A DNA stretch of 64,000 nucleotides, taken from DASQMT01 sp963835735 (lineage in GTDB: Bacteria > Actinomycetota > Thermoleophilia > Solirubrobacterales > Solirubrobacteraceae). The position numbers were made by a program, and so were the translations under genes. The notes under the pieces are model-generated. The model was not told the DNA's origin. It worked only from the letters and a program-made list of their open reading frames with translations, and ran no database searches. The DNA is taken from NCBI GenBank assembly GCA_963835735.1, contig CAWIGP010000005.1, positions 124,001-188,000 on the forward strand, given 5' to 3'. Shown here one piece after another: positions 31,542 through 43,500 of the stretch (the stretch's first letter is position 1; each line of letters starts with the position of its first letter).

Positions 31542-33891
31542 GCGGGCACACCCCCCTTCTCCTGCAGCGCCTCCCACACCCGCATGGGCGTGAGCGGCAT
31601 GTTGATGAAGTCGACGCCGGCGGGCCGGAGCGCGTCGATCACGGCGTTCGTCACCGCAGCGCTGGCGGCGATCGTGCCGCCCTCGCCGATTCCCTTGACG
31701 CCGAGCGAGTTGGTCGGCGACGGCGTCACCGTCCGGTCGGTCTCGAAGCTCGGCAGCTCCGCCGCGCTCGGCAGTGCGTACGACACGAACGAGCCGGTCA
31801 GAAGCTGGCCGGCGTCGTCGTAGGCGACCTCCTCGAACAGCGCCTGCCCGATCGCGTGCACCACGCCGCCGTGGATCTGCCCGTCGATCAGCGTGGGGTT
31901 GATCGGATTCCCGCAGTCGTCGACCGCCACGTAGCGCACGAGGTCGACCTTGCCGGTCTCCGGGTCGACCTCGACGACCGCGGCGTGCGCGCCGAACGGC
32001 CACGTGAAGTTCTCGGGGTCGTAGAACGCGGTCTCCTCGAGGCCGGCCTCCATGCCCTCGGGCAGGTTGCCCTCCGGGATGTACGCGAGTCCGGCGACCT
32101 CGGCGATCGTCATGCCCTTGTCGGGCGAGCCCTTGACGGAGAACGTGCCCTCGCGGAGCTCGATGTCGTCGGGCGCCGCCTCGAGCTTGTGGGCCACGAT
32201 CGTGCGGATCTTCTCGACGATCTTGTCGGTCGCGCGGGCGATCGCCTCGCCGCCGACAGCGAGCGACCGCGAGCCGTAGGTGCCGAGGCCCTGCGGGCCC
32301 TGCGACGTGTCGCCGTGCATCACCCGCACCTGCTGCGGGTCGACGCCCAGGCGGTCGGCGACGATCTGCGCGAAGCTCGTCTCCAGACCCTGGCCGTGTG
32401 GCGACGTGCCGGTGTAGACGGTCACGCTGCCGGTCACCTGGACGCGCACCAGCGCCGACTCCCACAGCCCGGCCTGGACGCCCAGCGTGCTCGGCCCGGT
32501 CGCGCGCGACGGCGCGAAGCCGCAGATCTCCGTCCAGGTCGAGAAGCCGATCCCGCGCAGCTTGCCGTCGGCCGTGCGGCCGCGCTCCTGCTCGGGGTCG
32601 ATGTGCTCGAGCAGCTTCGCCAGCGACCCGGCGTAGTCGCCCGAGTCGTAGGTCATGCCGATCGCCGTCTGGTAGGGGAACTCCTCCTTCGCGACGAAGT
32701 TCTTGCGCCGCAGCTCCAGCCGATCGATGTCCAGCTCGGCGGCCATCTGATCGACCATGATCTCGATGTAGTGCGTCGCCTCGGGGCGGCCGGCGCCGCG
32801 GATGGCGTCGGTCCCCGTCTTGTTGGTGAACACGCCGGTGATGTCGGTGCGGACCGCATCCCAGCGGTAGCAGCCGGTCATCACGAACGCACCGAGCGAC
32901 GGGATCAGCGGGCCCAGGAACAGCGAGTAGCCGCCGAGGTCCGCGATGATCTTGACGTGCAGCGCCTTGAAGGTGCCGTCGCGCTGCGCGCCCAGCTTCA
33001 CGTATGCGATCTGGTCGCGGCCGTGGTGCGAGCACATCATGTTCTCGGACCGCGTCTCGGTCCACCGGACCGGCCGGCCGAGCTTGCGCGAGCACCAGGC
33101 GAGCAGGATCTCCTCGCCGTAGATCTGCAGCTTCGAGCCGAAGCCGCCGCCGACGTCGGGCGCGATCACGCGGATGCTGTCCTCGGTCATCCCCAGCTGC
33201 AGCGCCAGGAACAGGCGCAGGAAGTTCGGGATCTGCGTGGAGCTCCAGACCGTCAGGTCGCCCGCGCGGTAGTCGGCGATCACCGCGCGCGACTCGATCG
33301 GCGCGCCCGCGGTGCGGTGGTTGACGAACCGGCGCTCGATCACGACGTCGGACGCCGCGAGCGCGCTCTCGACGTCGCCGCCGAGCGACCACTCGTGCAC
33401 CTTGTTGGTGCCGAGGTCGGGGTGGACGAGGTCACCACCCGCCAGCGCCGCCTCGGGGTCGGTGACGGTCGGCAGCGGGTCGAAGTCGACGACGACGTCC
33501 TCTGCAGCGTCGATCACGGTGTACTTGTCCGAGCCGATCACGACGGCGACCGGATCGCCGACGTGCTTGACGGCCTCCTTGGCCAGCGGCCAGTGCTCGG
33601 GCGCCTTTACCTCGACGCCGGGCGGAACCCAGGCGAGCGGGAGCCCGGACTCCAGGTCGACGTCCTTGCCGGTGAACACGGCCTGGACGTCGTCGCGCGC
33701 GAGCGCGGCGGAGGCGTCGATCGACGCGATGCGCGCGTGCGCCTCTGGCGAGCGGACGAACGCCGCGTACAGCGTCCCCGGCAGCGCGATGTCGTCGGTG
33801 TAGCGGCCACGGCCCTGCAGCAGCGGCGGGTCCTCCTTGCGCCGCATGCGCGTGCCGACGTGGCGGCCGTCGACCTTCCCGTTCCCGGTGC

Positions 33892-33895
<4 letters not shown>
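31538..33895 (-). CDS. coxL: Molybdenum hydroxylase large subunit, CoxL form II-like
   Basis: A 785-residue subunit, the usual length. The active-site loop reads AIRGAGRPE, matching form II CoxL (AYRGAGR) and not the copper-binding AYxCSFR of form I CO dehydrogenase. The molybdopterin-binding PDVGGGFGSK, the TSPHGQGLETSFAQI segment and the catalytic-glutamate segment GVKGIGEGGTIA are intact. No frameshift is seen. It binds molybdopterin cytosine dinucleotide; the substrate of form II enzymes is unsettled and may be an aldehyde, purine-like compound or CO. It overlaps coxS and coxM by ATGA on both sides. Confidence 0.93.
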
Positions 33896-34434
<539 letters not shown>

Positions 34435-34474
34435 GTTCGATCGCTCCTCTCCCCGGTGGACTGGGTGCCTGAGA

Positions 34475-35881
34475 CTACGCTCCGGGATGCGGTGTGCCAA
34501 CTCGCATCACCAGCCCGCCCTTGGGGCCGAGCGTGGGCGTCTGGCGGACCTCCAGGCGATGGTCCCGCGCGAGCTCGAGCCGGTGCTCGCGCAGGACCCG
34601 CGCGGCGATCGCCTTGACCTCGAGCTGGCCGAAGCGCATGCCGATGCACTGGCGCGAGCCGCCTCCGAACGGGACGTACGCGCCCTTGGGGAGATCCGCC
34701 CTGCGCTCCCATCGCTCCGGGCGGAACTCGTGGGGGTCCTCCCACACGTCGGGCAGGCGGTGGGTTACGTAGGAGGAGTAGTTGACCGGCGCGCCGGCCG
34801 GCACGGTGACGCCCTCGAACGCGAACGTGCGCACCGCGCGGCGCGGGCCGATCCAGGCAGGCGGGTAGAGCCGCAGCGTCTCGTCCAGCGCTAGGTCGAG
34901 CCGTGTCGGCGTGCCGCCGCCCATCAGCGCGGCGAAATCCGGATTGTCGGGCAGCTCCGAGGCGATCGCCTCGGCGACGTCGGGGCGGCGCGCCAACTCG
35001 TATAAGAGGAACGCGACGGTCGCTGTCGTCGTGTCGTGGCCGGCGAACAGCATCGTCATCACCTCGTCGCGCACGTGCGCGTCCGAGAGCCGGCTGCCGT
35101 CCGCGTCCTCGGCGTCGAGCAGCAGCGAGAGCAGGTCCTCGCCGCGCTCGCCGCTGAGCCGCCGCCGCTCGATCTCGGCCAGGATCAGGCGGTCGAGCTT
35201 GCGCCGGGCATCGGTCAATGCGGCCCACGGCGTTCGCGGCCCGCGCAGGATCTGGAGCCAGTAGTCGCGGCCGTAGTACGCGAGTGCGCGCTCGAACTCG
35301 CGCGCGGGATCGAGACCCTTGGGTCGCCGCTCGGGGTCGATCCCGAACAGCGCGCGCAGCGCGACCCGCAGCGCGAGCGCGCGCGCCCACGCGTACACGT
35401 CGATCACGTCGCCCGCCCGCCACGGCGCGACCGCGCGCTCGATCTCCTCCTGCATCGTGCCGAGCGCGGCGGCGATCCGCTCGCGATGGAAGGCGGGCAG
35501 CATGACCCGGCGCGAGGACTTGTGGAACTCGCCGTCGACGGTGAGGAGCCCGTCGCCGAGCAGCGGGATCAGGTCGGAGAATGCGCCGTCGCGCCAGGTG
35601 AAGTCGTTCGCGTGGGAGACGAGGATGCGGTGGTTCGCGGCAGGTCCGATCATGAACACGACGCGGGTGGTCAGCACGCGCAGGCTGAAGACGGGCCCGT
35701 AGCGCTCGTAGGCGTCGAGCAGGAGCCCGAGCGGGTCCGTGATCACGCGATGGGTGCGGCGAACCGAGGGCATCACGTCGCCCGGCGGGAAGGAAGCCGG
35801 CGAGCGCAACTCCGCGCGCAGGTCGTACGCGACGCGGTACAGCGGGTTGGTGGAGACGGGAGGCGGGCCGGTCAGTGACAC
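34475..35881 (-). CDS. Cytochrome P450
   Basis: A 468-residue P450. The heme-ligand loop is FGGGSRQCIGMRFG, the I-helix oxygen motif is AGHDTTT, the K-helix ExxR is DETLRLYPP, and the FRPERW segment follows. The N-terminus lacks a membrane anchor, as in bacterial soluble P450s. The overall layout resembles CYP families related to fatty-acid hydroxylases. GTG 35881 is used, 11 bases after the lipoprotein stop. No ferredoxin or reductase gene is adjacent. It lies at the end of an exported-protein operon and just before the cox-like operon; its substrate is unknown. Confidence 0.92.
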   Translation of the reverse strand: MSLTGPPPVSTNPLYRVAYDLRAELRSPASFPPGDVMPSVRRTHRVITDPLGLLLDAYERYGPVFSLRVLTTRVVFMIGPAANHRILVSHANDFTWRDGAFSDLIPLLGDGLLTVDGEFHKSSRRVMLPAFHRERIAAALGTMQEEIERAVAPWRAGDVIDVYAWARALALRVALRALFGIDPERRPKGLDPAREFERALAYYGRDYWLQILRGPRTPWAALTDARRKLDRLILAEIERRRLSGERGEDLLSLLLDAEDADGSRLSDAHVRDEVMTMLFAGHDTTTATVAFLLYELARRPDVAEAIASELPDNPDFAALMGGGTPTRLDLALDETLRLYPPAWIGPRRAVRTFAFEGVTVPAGAPVNYSSYVTHRLPDVWEDPHEFRPERWERRADLPKGAYVPFGGGSRQCIGMRFGQLEVKAIAARVLREHRLELARDHRLEVRQTPTLGPKGGLVMRVGTPHPGA

Positions 35882-35892
35882 CGCGTCAGAAG

Positions 35893-36702
35893 TTACTCCG
35901 GCCGCAGATCCTGGTCCAGGCGCGCCTGCTCGCGCTGCACGTCCTGGTACGCGTCGATCAGCGCTTCGTACCGGCGGTTGTAGCGGCGGATGCCCCGGAC
36001 GGCGAGCCGGCGGCGGTCACCCCGTTCCGCTGCGTTTGCGCGGAAGCGCTTGAGCAGGCGCGCGACCTCCCTCGCGTCCTGATCGAGCAGCGCGCGCCGC
36101 AATTGCTCTGCGAGCGAGCGCGTCGAGTCGAGCCGGCGCACCTGGTCGCGGTGGGTCAGCCGGAGCACTGCCGGGACGTCGAGCGCCCGCAGGTCGCTCA
36201 GCATGTGTGCGAGCCTCCGCGTGAACGCCTGCAAGGCGTCGGCCTGCCGCTCGCCGACGCGCGCATCGGCCAGGCGCCGGCTCAGGTCGCGGTTGGCCCG
36301 GTTGAGCGGCGCCAGCGCGCGCTCGGCGCCGGGCGAGTACATCGCGAGCCGAGCGGTCTCGCGCGCGAAGGCGAGGTTCATGCCGAGATAGCGCAGCAGC
36401 TTGTCGTGCAGCCGCCGGGCGTCGGGCGGCGGACCGAGCTCGGCGATCTCCCCACGCGCAGACTGGATCGCGCCGGCGGCGTGCGTCAGGTCGGCCTCGG
36501 CGCGCCGCGGGCGGAGCTCGCCGCGCGCGTATGCGCCGTAGGCATCGTTCGCCCGCTCGAACTCGGGCGCGTAGCGCTGCTCCACCGTGTTCGCGCTGCG
36601 GATGTACATCTCCACGCGCGCCCGCTGATCGTCGCCGCCACCTCCGCACGCGGCAACCGCGGCGGCCAAGACCGAGGCGAAGACCAGACCGAGCGCGCGC
36701 AC
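35893..36702 (-). CDS. Helical lipoprotein of unknown function
   Basis: A 269-residue protein starting MRALGLVFASVLAAAVAAC, a lipoprotein signal with the acceptor cysteine at about residue 19 followed by GGGGDD. The rest is Arg/Ala/Leu-rich and predicted to be almost entirely helical (for example QRARVEMYIRSANTV and ARLLKRF), with no catalytic motif. It probably sits on the outer face of the membrane. It starts seven bases after the stop of the exported protein upstream and is followed by the P450. I recognise no family. Confidence 0.75.
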   Translation of the reverse strand: MRALGLVFASVLAAAVAACGGGGDDQRARVEMYIRSANTVEQRYAPEFERANDAYGAYARGELRPRRAEADLTHAAGAIQSARGEIAELGPPPDARRLHDKLLRYLGMNLAFARETARLAMYSPGAERALAPLNRANRDLSRRLADARVGERQADALQAFTRRLAHMLSDLRALDVPAVLRLTHRDQVRRLDSTRSLAEQLRRALLDQDAREVARLLKRFRANAAERGDRRRLAVRGIRRYNRRYEALIDAYQDVQREQARLDQDLRPE

Positions 36703-36709
36703 GGGATCC

Positions 36710-38074
36710 TCAGGGCATCCTCTCGACGGTGGACACGCTGCCGTCGCCGTGACGGAATGTGAGCCTGACCAGACCCTTGCCCGGCGCGAACCAGCTCGTC
36801 CGGGTGCCGCTCCCGAACGGGAAGCCGCGCTGGCGCAGATTCGAGCGCACCGGGATCGCCGTGAAGCTGCCGGCAGGCGTTCGCACGCGGCTCGCGGCCA
36901 GGACCTTCGAGATGCCGGTCACGCCGAAGATCTTCCAGTCGCGACTCTCGCGCGAGCTGCGCCATGCCTCGCCCGTCGTCGCGTAGACGGGCACGACCGG
37001 GTTGAATCCGTAGACCATCAGGTCGAACGGCGTGAAGAAGCGCCGGCCGTTCTCTCCCGCGCCGCGCGGCCCCAGGCGCGGGAACTTCGCGCGCGACGCG
37101 GCGCGTGTGAACGCGGACAGATGGGTGACGCCGCTCAGGCGTGTGGCGAACGTGTAGCCGCCCACGACCTTGATCGGCCCGGACAGTCGCTTGACGTCTA
37201 CCCGGGCCGTGTTGTTGACGACCTCCGTGACGTCGAACCGCTGGCGCGACCAGGCCTTCATGTGCCTGTTGTTGCGCCAGCGATAAGTCGCGCTGTCTCC
37301 GCGGTTCAGCGGGAGCAGGTTGACCTCAGCCGGCAGCGGGAGTGCAGGACGGTTGGTCGAGACGAGCTGGGACGTGCTGACCTCGCCGCCCGCGTGGCGG
37401 AACACGATCTTCACGGGCCCGACGCCGCGCACCCAGTACACAGTGCGGACGCCGCTCCCGAACGGGTCGCCGATGGCGCCCGCCTGGGTGACGTCCGACT
37501 CGACCTTGGCCGCCTCGATGCCACCTGGGAACGCGGGGACCACGACCCGTTCGCGCCCCAAGTAGCGGTTGCTGCTCGCGACGTCGTTCTGAGCGCCGCC
37601 GAGCGAGTTCCAGCGCGTCCCGGAGAGCAGTGGCTCGGCCAGCGTCGGCGAACGCGTACCCCAGATCAGCATGTAGAAGGTGCCGGCCAGGCTGTTGCCG
37701 CACTCCGTCGCGCTCGCGCAGAGGATCGGGAACTGGAGCGGTGGCTGCGTGCTCTGGTAGTTCAGGTTCACGAGCCCGGCGTCGGTGTGCTTGAAGTCGA
37801 TGGTGCCGGCCGCTGGGATGTCATGCGGGCCGAGGTCGATCTCGTCCCACCCGAGCCGGAAGGACGTTCCGGCCCTGGCCAGGACCCGGACGCGCTCGCG
37901 CCTGGGGGACGGCGAATGGTCGCTGTTCGACCACTCATAGACCCATTCGGCGCCGTCGGCGCGCGGCAGCCACTGGTCGGCGGTGTCGTCCAGGTCACCG
38001 GCGGCAGCGGACGCCTGGGCGGCGCAGGCCAGTGCGAGGATGGCGACGGCGGACGGGAGCCAGGGTGACCGCAC
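36710..38074 (-). CDS. Exported protein with an internally duplicated domain
   Basis: A 454-residue protein. GTG 38074 gives the signal peptide RSPWLPSAVAILALACAAQASA. Two halves of about 200 residues match each other: both contain PFGSG(V/T)RT-W, then GxGxVK/RLxFRHxxGxVST near their ends, and a YEW/YRW strand with RVxV near their starts. This looks like a duplicated beta-rich (DUF3108/LolA-like) domain, but I cannot name the family with certainty. It lies two bases from the delta-60 protein stop and seven from the lipoprotein start, so all are probably co-expressed. Confidence 0.75.
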   Translation of the reverse strand: MRSPWLPSAVAILALACAAQASAAAGDLDDTADQWLPRADGAEWVYEWSNSDHSPSPRRERVRVLARAGTSFRLGWDEIDLGPHDIPAAGTIDFKHTDAGLVNLNYQSTQPPLQFPILCASATECGNSLAGTFYMLIWGTRSPTLAEPLLSGTRWNSLGGAQNDVASSNRYLGRERVVVPAFPGGIEAAKVESDVTQAGAIGDPFGSGVRTVYWVRGVGPVKIVFRHAGGEVSTSQLVSTNRPALPLPAEVNLLPLNRGDSATYRWRNNRHMKAWSRQRFDVTEVVNNTARVDVKRLSGPIKVVGGYTFATRLSGVTHLSAFTRAASRAKFPRLGPRGAGENGRRFFTPFDLMVYGFNPVVPVYATTGEAWRSSRESRDWKIFGVTGISKVLAASRVRTPAGSFTAIPVRSNLRQRGFPFGSGTRTSWFAPGKGLVRLTFRHGDGSVSTVERMP

Positions 38075-38076
38075 GG

Positions 38077-40491
38077 TCAGCGGACCTCGAACGTGACGAG
38101 GTTGCGGTCCCGGGCGCTGAACGACGCCTCCCGGAATCCGGCGCCGGTCACGGCGCGCGAGTACACGAGATAGCGGCCACGCGGCAGCGGCCGGCGCAGC
38201 GACAGCCGCCAGGTGCGCGTGCCGCGGGCCGGGGACCAGACGTGGCGCGCGCACCTCCCGCCGGCCGCGGGGCGCACGCTGCGCAGCTTGCCCGACTCAC
38301 CGCCGAGCCAGCGGCATCCGCGCCCGAGCCGCCGAACCGCCAGCTCGACGCGCGCGCAACCCGCGCAGCGAACGGCTTCGGCTGCCCGAACCGCCGCGGG
38401 CCGTGCCGTGGAAGCCGCGCGCGGACGCTCCGTGCACGTCTGAGTCACCGACACCGACGAGCCGCGCCGCGACCGTGACGCTGTCGTTCTCCGGCGCCAC
38501 GTCGCCGTTCGCGATCGCGCGGAATGTCAGCTTCGCCTGGCCGCCGGGACGACCGCCGCGCGCGACCACCGCACGGACGGGGACGGCGGCGCTGCGGTTG
38601 GCGCCGAGCCCGAAGCGATCCTGCCGGCCCGCCGGCCTGCCCCCGCCGGTGACGTCGACGTGCACGCCCTCGCAAGGCGTCGTCCCGTCGTTGCGCACGT
38701 CGAGCTCGTAGCGGCGCGAGCCCTCCGTGGGCGCGACCGGCGCGCGCCCCACTGTCCGCAGCGCCAGGTCGCAGTAGGAGTAACGGACCCTGACCGGCCG
38801 CGTGTCGTTCTTGGCGTTGACGTCGCCGGGCGCAGAGGCCCGGAACTCGACGACGTCGTCGCGCCGCCGCGGGCCGCGATACGCCAGGCGAAGCCCGGAA
38901 GTCGCCGCGGTGGCACCGGGCCCGATCTGGCCGAGCGCGACCGGGCCGCCCTCGAGCGCGTAGGGCGCAGGCGCGGAGACCGTGCCGGCGCAGGGGCCGG
39001 CTGCCTTCGTTCTTGACCTTGAGCGTGACCGGCGCGCCCGCGCCGGCGACGGTGAGCTCGAGCGGCTCGACCCCATCGAGCGCCAGGTCGCACCGCTGGT
39101 CGGGGTCTGCAGGCAGCAGCCGCGCCTCGTCGACGAGCAGCCGCGCCGTGCCGAAGCTCGTGTCGAAGTTCGACGACAGGTCGACGAGCGAGCCGGCGAT
39201 CGCCGCCCAGCCGTCGGGGCTCGCCGCGACGCCCGACGATCGCGCCGTACTCCTCGGTCGGGATCAGCAGGTCTCCGTAGCCGGCCGCCGCGAGCGGCCC
39301 GTCGATCTGGTTGAACGCGGCCGCCGCCCAGTACGGGCGCGAGTCGTAGTTGATCGAGCCGGTGACGACCAGCGACGGCGGCACGCTCGGCACCACGTCG
39401 AGGTCGCTGCCCGAGCTGACAACCGGGTCGTCCGGCCCGATCGCTGTCCCGCGCATGTCGTACAGGCGCGACTCGAAGCCCGCCGCCGTCCGCGTTCATG
39501 CGCGCGACGAACGCATCGGTGTCGAGGCCCACGTGCGTCGCGCCCGAGACCCAGATGCGGCCGCCGTACGACATCACGCTCCCCGGCACGGTGTCCGGGG
39601 ACCCGACCGGCAGGACGAGGTCGCCGCCGACCGCGAAGCGACCGTCGTGGCCGCCGCTGTCGTCGAAGGCGTGCAGCACCGCCTGGTAGTCGTTGATCGC
39701 TGCGTCGAGGTTCGTCTCGACCTGGACGAACGCGACGATGCCGCCGCCCGGCCGGAACTCGACGTCCACGCCGCGGTCGTTGAGGCCCGTTCCCGCCCGG
39801 TTGAAGATGCGCACGCCGTTGGCGTCGCCGAAGCCGGCGACAGGCGCGCCGTCGGCCTTGCGCAGCGATACGAAGAGGTCCTCCTTGCTCCCGTCGCTGG
39901 CGGCGCCCGTGACCGCGATGCGCCCGCCGGGACCGATCGCCATGCGCGTCGGGGTGTCGTTGCCCGCGCCGGCGGCGGCCGGGAACACGACCGTGCCGTT
40001 CGTGCCGAAGCCGCTGTCGAGCGTGCCGTCGGAGTTCAGCCCGACGATCGCGACGTCGATGCCCGTGCTCGTCCCGAGGGGTCGACGCGAGGATCCGCAG
40101 CGCGCCGGTCGGGCAGCACGGCGACGTCGGTGGCAACGTCCTTGCCGGTCCCGGGAGCGATCGGCAGGACCAGCTCGCCGTCCCCGGAGAAGCCGGTGTC
40201 GTACCGCCCGTCGGCTAGCCGGGCCACGATCCCGATGTTCGAGTCGCCGGCCGAATCACGCGTCTCGCCCACCGTGTAGATGCGCTGGCCGTCGACCGCG
40301 ACCGCGCTGGGGATGTCGGTCGCGTTGCCGCTCGGGTCGTCGCGGGCGATCCCGTCCAGCGGCGCGAAGCTCGTGTCGAGCGCAAGCGACGGCGGAGGCG
40401 GAGCCTGGGCCGAGGCGAGGCCTGCGACGAGGAATGCCGCGAAACCAGCGAGTACGGCGGTCGCCGCGAGGCGGCACGGGGGGGAAACCAT
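38077..40491 (-). CDS. Secreted delta-60 repeat beta-propeller with CARDB-like domains, about six frameshifts
   Basis: ATG or nearby start at 40491 gives a signal peptide ending LASA-QAPP. It then shows delta-60 (DUF5122-like) repeats: LDTSFAPLDG, YDTGFSGDGELVLPI and LDSGFGTNGTVVFP. In the second half are CARDB-like Ig domains (YELDVRNDGTTPCEGVHV, LTFRAIANGDVAPENDS), and it ends RDRNLVTFEVR. The frame changes near 40,110, 40,080, 39,490, 39,240, 39,000 and 38,385; each fits one extra base. Joined it is about 800 residues. It probably displays binding surfaces outside the cell. It is the first gene of the operon ending with the P450. Confidence 0.7.
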
Positions 40492-40550
40492 CCGTGTGCC
40501 AAACCTATGCGAAGCGAGCGTCGACTGCCAGTCCGGATTTCCGATGGCGG

Positions 40551-43500
40551 TCAGGCCCGGGCGACTCCGTTGCGACGCAGATTCCGCGGAAGCAGTGGTG
40601 CCGCCTGGCGCGTCGGCAACACGCTCGCCGCGGGAGCCGGCGTCGCCGCGATCATCCCGTCGCTGTACTGGAGGCCGCGCACCAGGCCGCGCCCGCGCCC
40701 GAGGTCCGTGCGCAGGTCGACGCTCCCGGCGGCGGCGCCGCTGTCCTGCGGCGCGACTCCGGCCGCGGCGACGGCGGCGGTGCCGCCGATCGGGCCCTGC
40801 GGGTCACGCGGGGCGCCGTTCTGATCGCCATACGCGTCGTCCTCCTGGGTGACGAGCCCGATCTCGCCTTCGGGCTCTCCGTTTCGCGCCGGGTCGGCGG
40901 TCGTCTCGGCGGCGCGCGTCGGATCCGCGCCCTGCGCCCTCGACAGCGCGTACAGGAACTCCCTCAGCGACGGGGCGTTCGTGCGCGAGACAGCGCTCTG
41001 GCCGAACGGGTTGAACGGGACGATGTACGAGTTGAACTCGCCGACCCAGTCGATCAGGCGGTCGTCCATCGAATTGCCGATCAGCACGTCGAGGCCCGCG
41101 CCGCCGTAAGCGCGATCGACGTAGCTCGGGTGGTTGTCGGTGGTGTTGTTGACGCCGCCCGGCTCCCTGAACTTGTCGTCGTCGACGTCGAGCTCGTCGT
41201 TGCCCCAGCCGCCCCACAGCGTGTCGCGCCCGGTGCCGCCCGCGAGCCAGTCGTTCCCGAGGTCGCCGAACATGACGTCGTTGCCGTCCGAGCGCACGGT
41301 GCCGTTGCCAGGGCTCGTCTCGACCCGGCCGTCGGCCGCGTTCCAGTTGAGCAGGAAGTGCTTGCCCGCGCCGGTCTTGGAGAGCCGGCCGTTGTCGAGC
41401 AACAGGATCCCGCGCCGCGGGTCGAACCGGTCGTAGTACTCGTGCGCGCCGATCCGCACGTCGCCCCTGAACACCTCGACGTAGTGCAGGATGTCGCCCG
41501 CGTTGAACGGGCGGCTGAAGTCGCTCCGCACGACGCCGACCAGGGTGCCGCCGACGTAGCGTCCTGCGTACGCCTCGCCCAGCGCCTCGGCGCCCGACAT
41601 CGCGTCGTCGCCGGCGCCGCCGTGCAGGAAGTCGTCGCCCAGCCCGCCGAAGATCACGTCGTCGGCGAACGCCGGGTCGAAGTGGGGATCGTCGGCGCCC
41701 GCGGCGTTCGGCCTCAGGTTGAACGGCGTCAGGTCGGCCGCCTTGTTGAGTTGCCCGGTCACGTTGATGACCGCGGTCTGGCTGTTGCCGCTCGCGGAGA
41801 TCGTCGACTGCGTCGTGGCGACGACGCCGTAGAGGGCCTCGGCGGTGCCGTTGCGGCTCGTGAAGATCCGCCCGTCGTCGCCGAGCACGCCGTCCTGGCC
41901 GGTGCCGCCCGAGATCCAGTCGTGGCCCCAGCCGCCGATCACGTCGTCGTCCTCGTCGTCGCCGAACAGCCGGTCGTTGCCGCAGGCGCCGTAGATCCAG
42001 TCGTCGCCCGACTCGCCGTGGACCTCGTCGGCGCCGCCGATGTCCGCGCCGCAGCCGACCGGCGCCGCGCCGAACAGGTCGGGCCGGAAGTCGGGCCCGC
42101 CCGGCGTGTAGTCGAGCAGCACGACTCCGCGGACGACGAGCTGCTCGCCGTAGGCGTTGTCGTAGGCGAAGCCGGCGAACGATCCGTTGTTGACGATCCG
42201 GTGGATGTTCGCGTTGTCGCCTGCGATCGCGTCGGCGTCGCGGCCGTGGTTGACCGTCGCCGGGTCGGTCGCGCGCCGGTCGGTGCGGGTTCCGGCGCCG
42301 CCGAACAGCCAGTCGGCGCCGTCGGGCCGCAGGTCGCGCGTGACGAGGCTGAACAGCGACGACGAGCCGCCGATGATGTCGTCCTGGCCGAGCCCGCCGA
42401 ACACGATGTCGCCGCCGCCGCCGGCCTCGATGTAGTCGTCGCCGTCGGTCGCGGCCTCGAACGTGCCGACCAGCGTCAGCGGCCCGAGCGGATCGGACAC
42501 GTCGCCCGGCGTGCGGAAGGCGCCGGCGCGCGCGCTCTCGATGTCGCCGTCGCCGAGGATCGTGTCCACGCCGAGCTGGCCGAAGATCACGTCGTCGCCG
42601 GGGCCGCCGGCGATGTAGTCGCCGCCGAAGCTGGCGGCGCGCGCGACCACGTGCTGGCCGGCCTCGATCGTGGACGAGTGCCACAGCTGGCGGACGTCGT
42701 ACTCGGCCCAGTCGGGCACCACGATGCCGAGGCGCAGCAGGAAGTCGCGCGCGACGCCGTCGATCAGCAGCGCACCGCTGTTGTCGCCGGCGATCGCCGG
42801 GTTCGAGAAGTCGAGGTCCGAGCGGCTGTACAGGCGGCCGGCGATCAGCTGCTGGAAGCGCGCGTTCGTGATCACGCCCGGCCGGCGCTGCAGCAGCGCC
42901 TGGTCGCCGAAGATCAGATCCTGCCCCGTGCCGCCATCGATCGTGTCGTCGACGGCGCCGCCGAGCAGCACGTCGTCATCGCCCTGTCCGTCGAGCGTGT
43001 CGTCGCCGCCGATGCTCAGGTCCACCGTGGTGACGAGCGAGGTCTCACGCACGATCGCGGAGTAGATGTCGCCCGGACCGGCGTTGCCGAGCACCATCGG
43101 TGCGGCCAGCTCGGTCGCGGTCAGGTTCGCCAGGTCGGTGGCCAGCGTCGTGATGCCGTAGAAGACGCGGCCGCGGTCGCCGAAGACGATGTCCTCGTTG
43201 GCGCCGGCGTAGATGTCGTCGTCGTCCTGGCCGCCGAAGACGATCAGCGGCAGCGTCGAGGCCTGCGCGCGGACCGTGTCGGCGTCGGAGTCCGAGACCT
43301 GCGGGATCGTGAACTCCTGCGCGCCGTCGATCTCGAGATGGAACGTCACGTACGAGCCGGCCGCGGGAGCGTTGTCGAACGTGAACGTCGCGCCGTCGAA
43401 CGTCCCGGTGGCGGCGACCCCGTTGACGTACGCGGTCACGCGGTCGCCGGCGACGCCGAACTGCGTCGCCGTCCCGTCGCCGGTCGCGGACACGAGGAAG

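Noticed and set aside
29601..33392. Minus-strand frame of 1,263 codons as a single protein
   Set aside because: Its first half is an out-of-frame reading of coxL; only the part after 31,541 encodes real products (coxM, coxD and the N-terminus of coxE).
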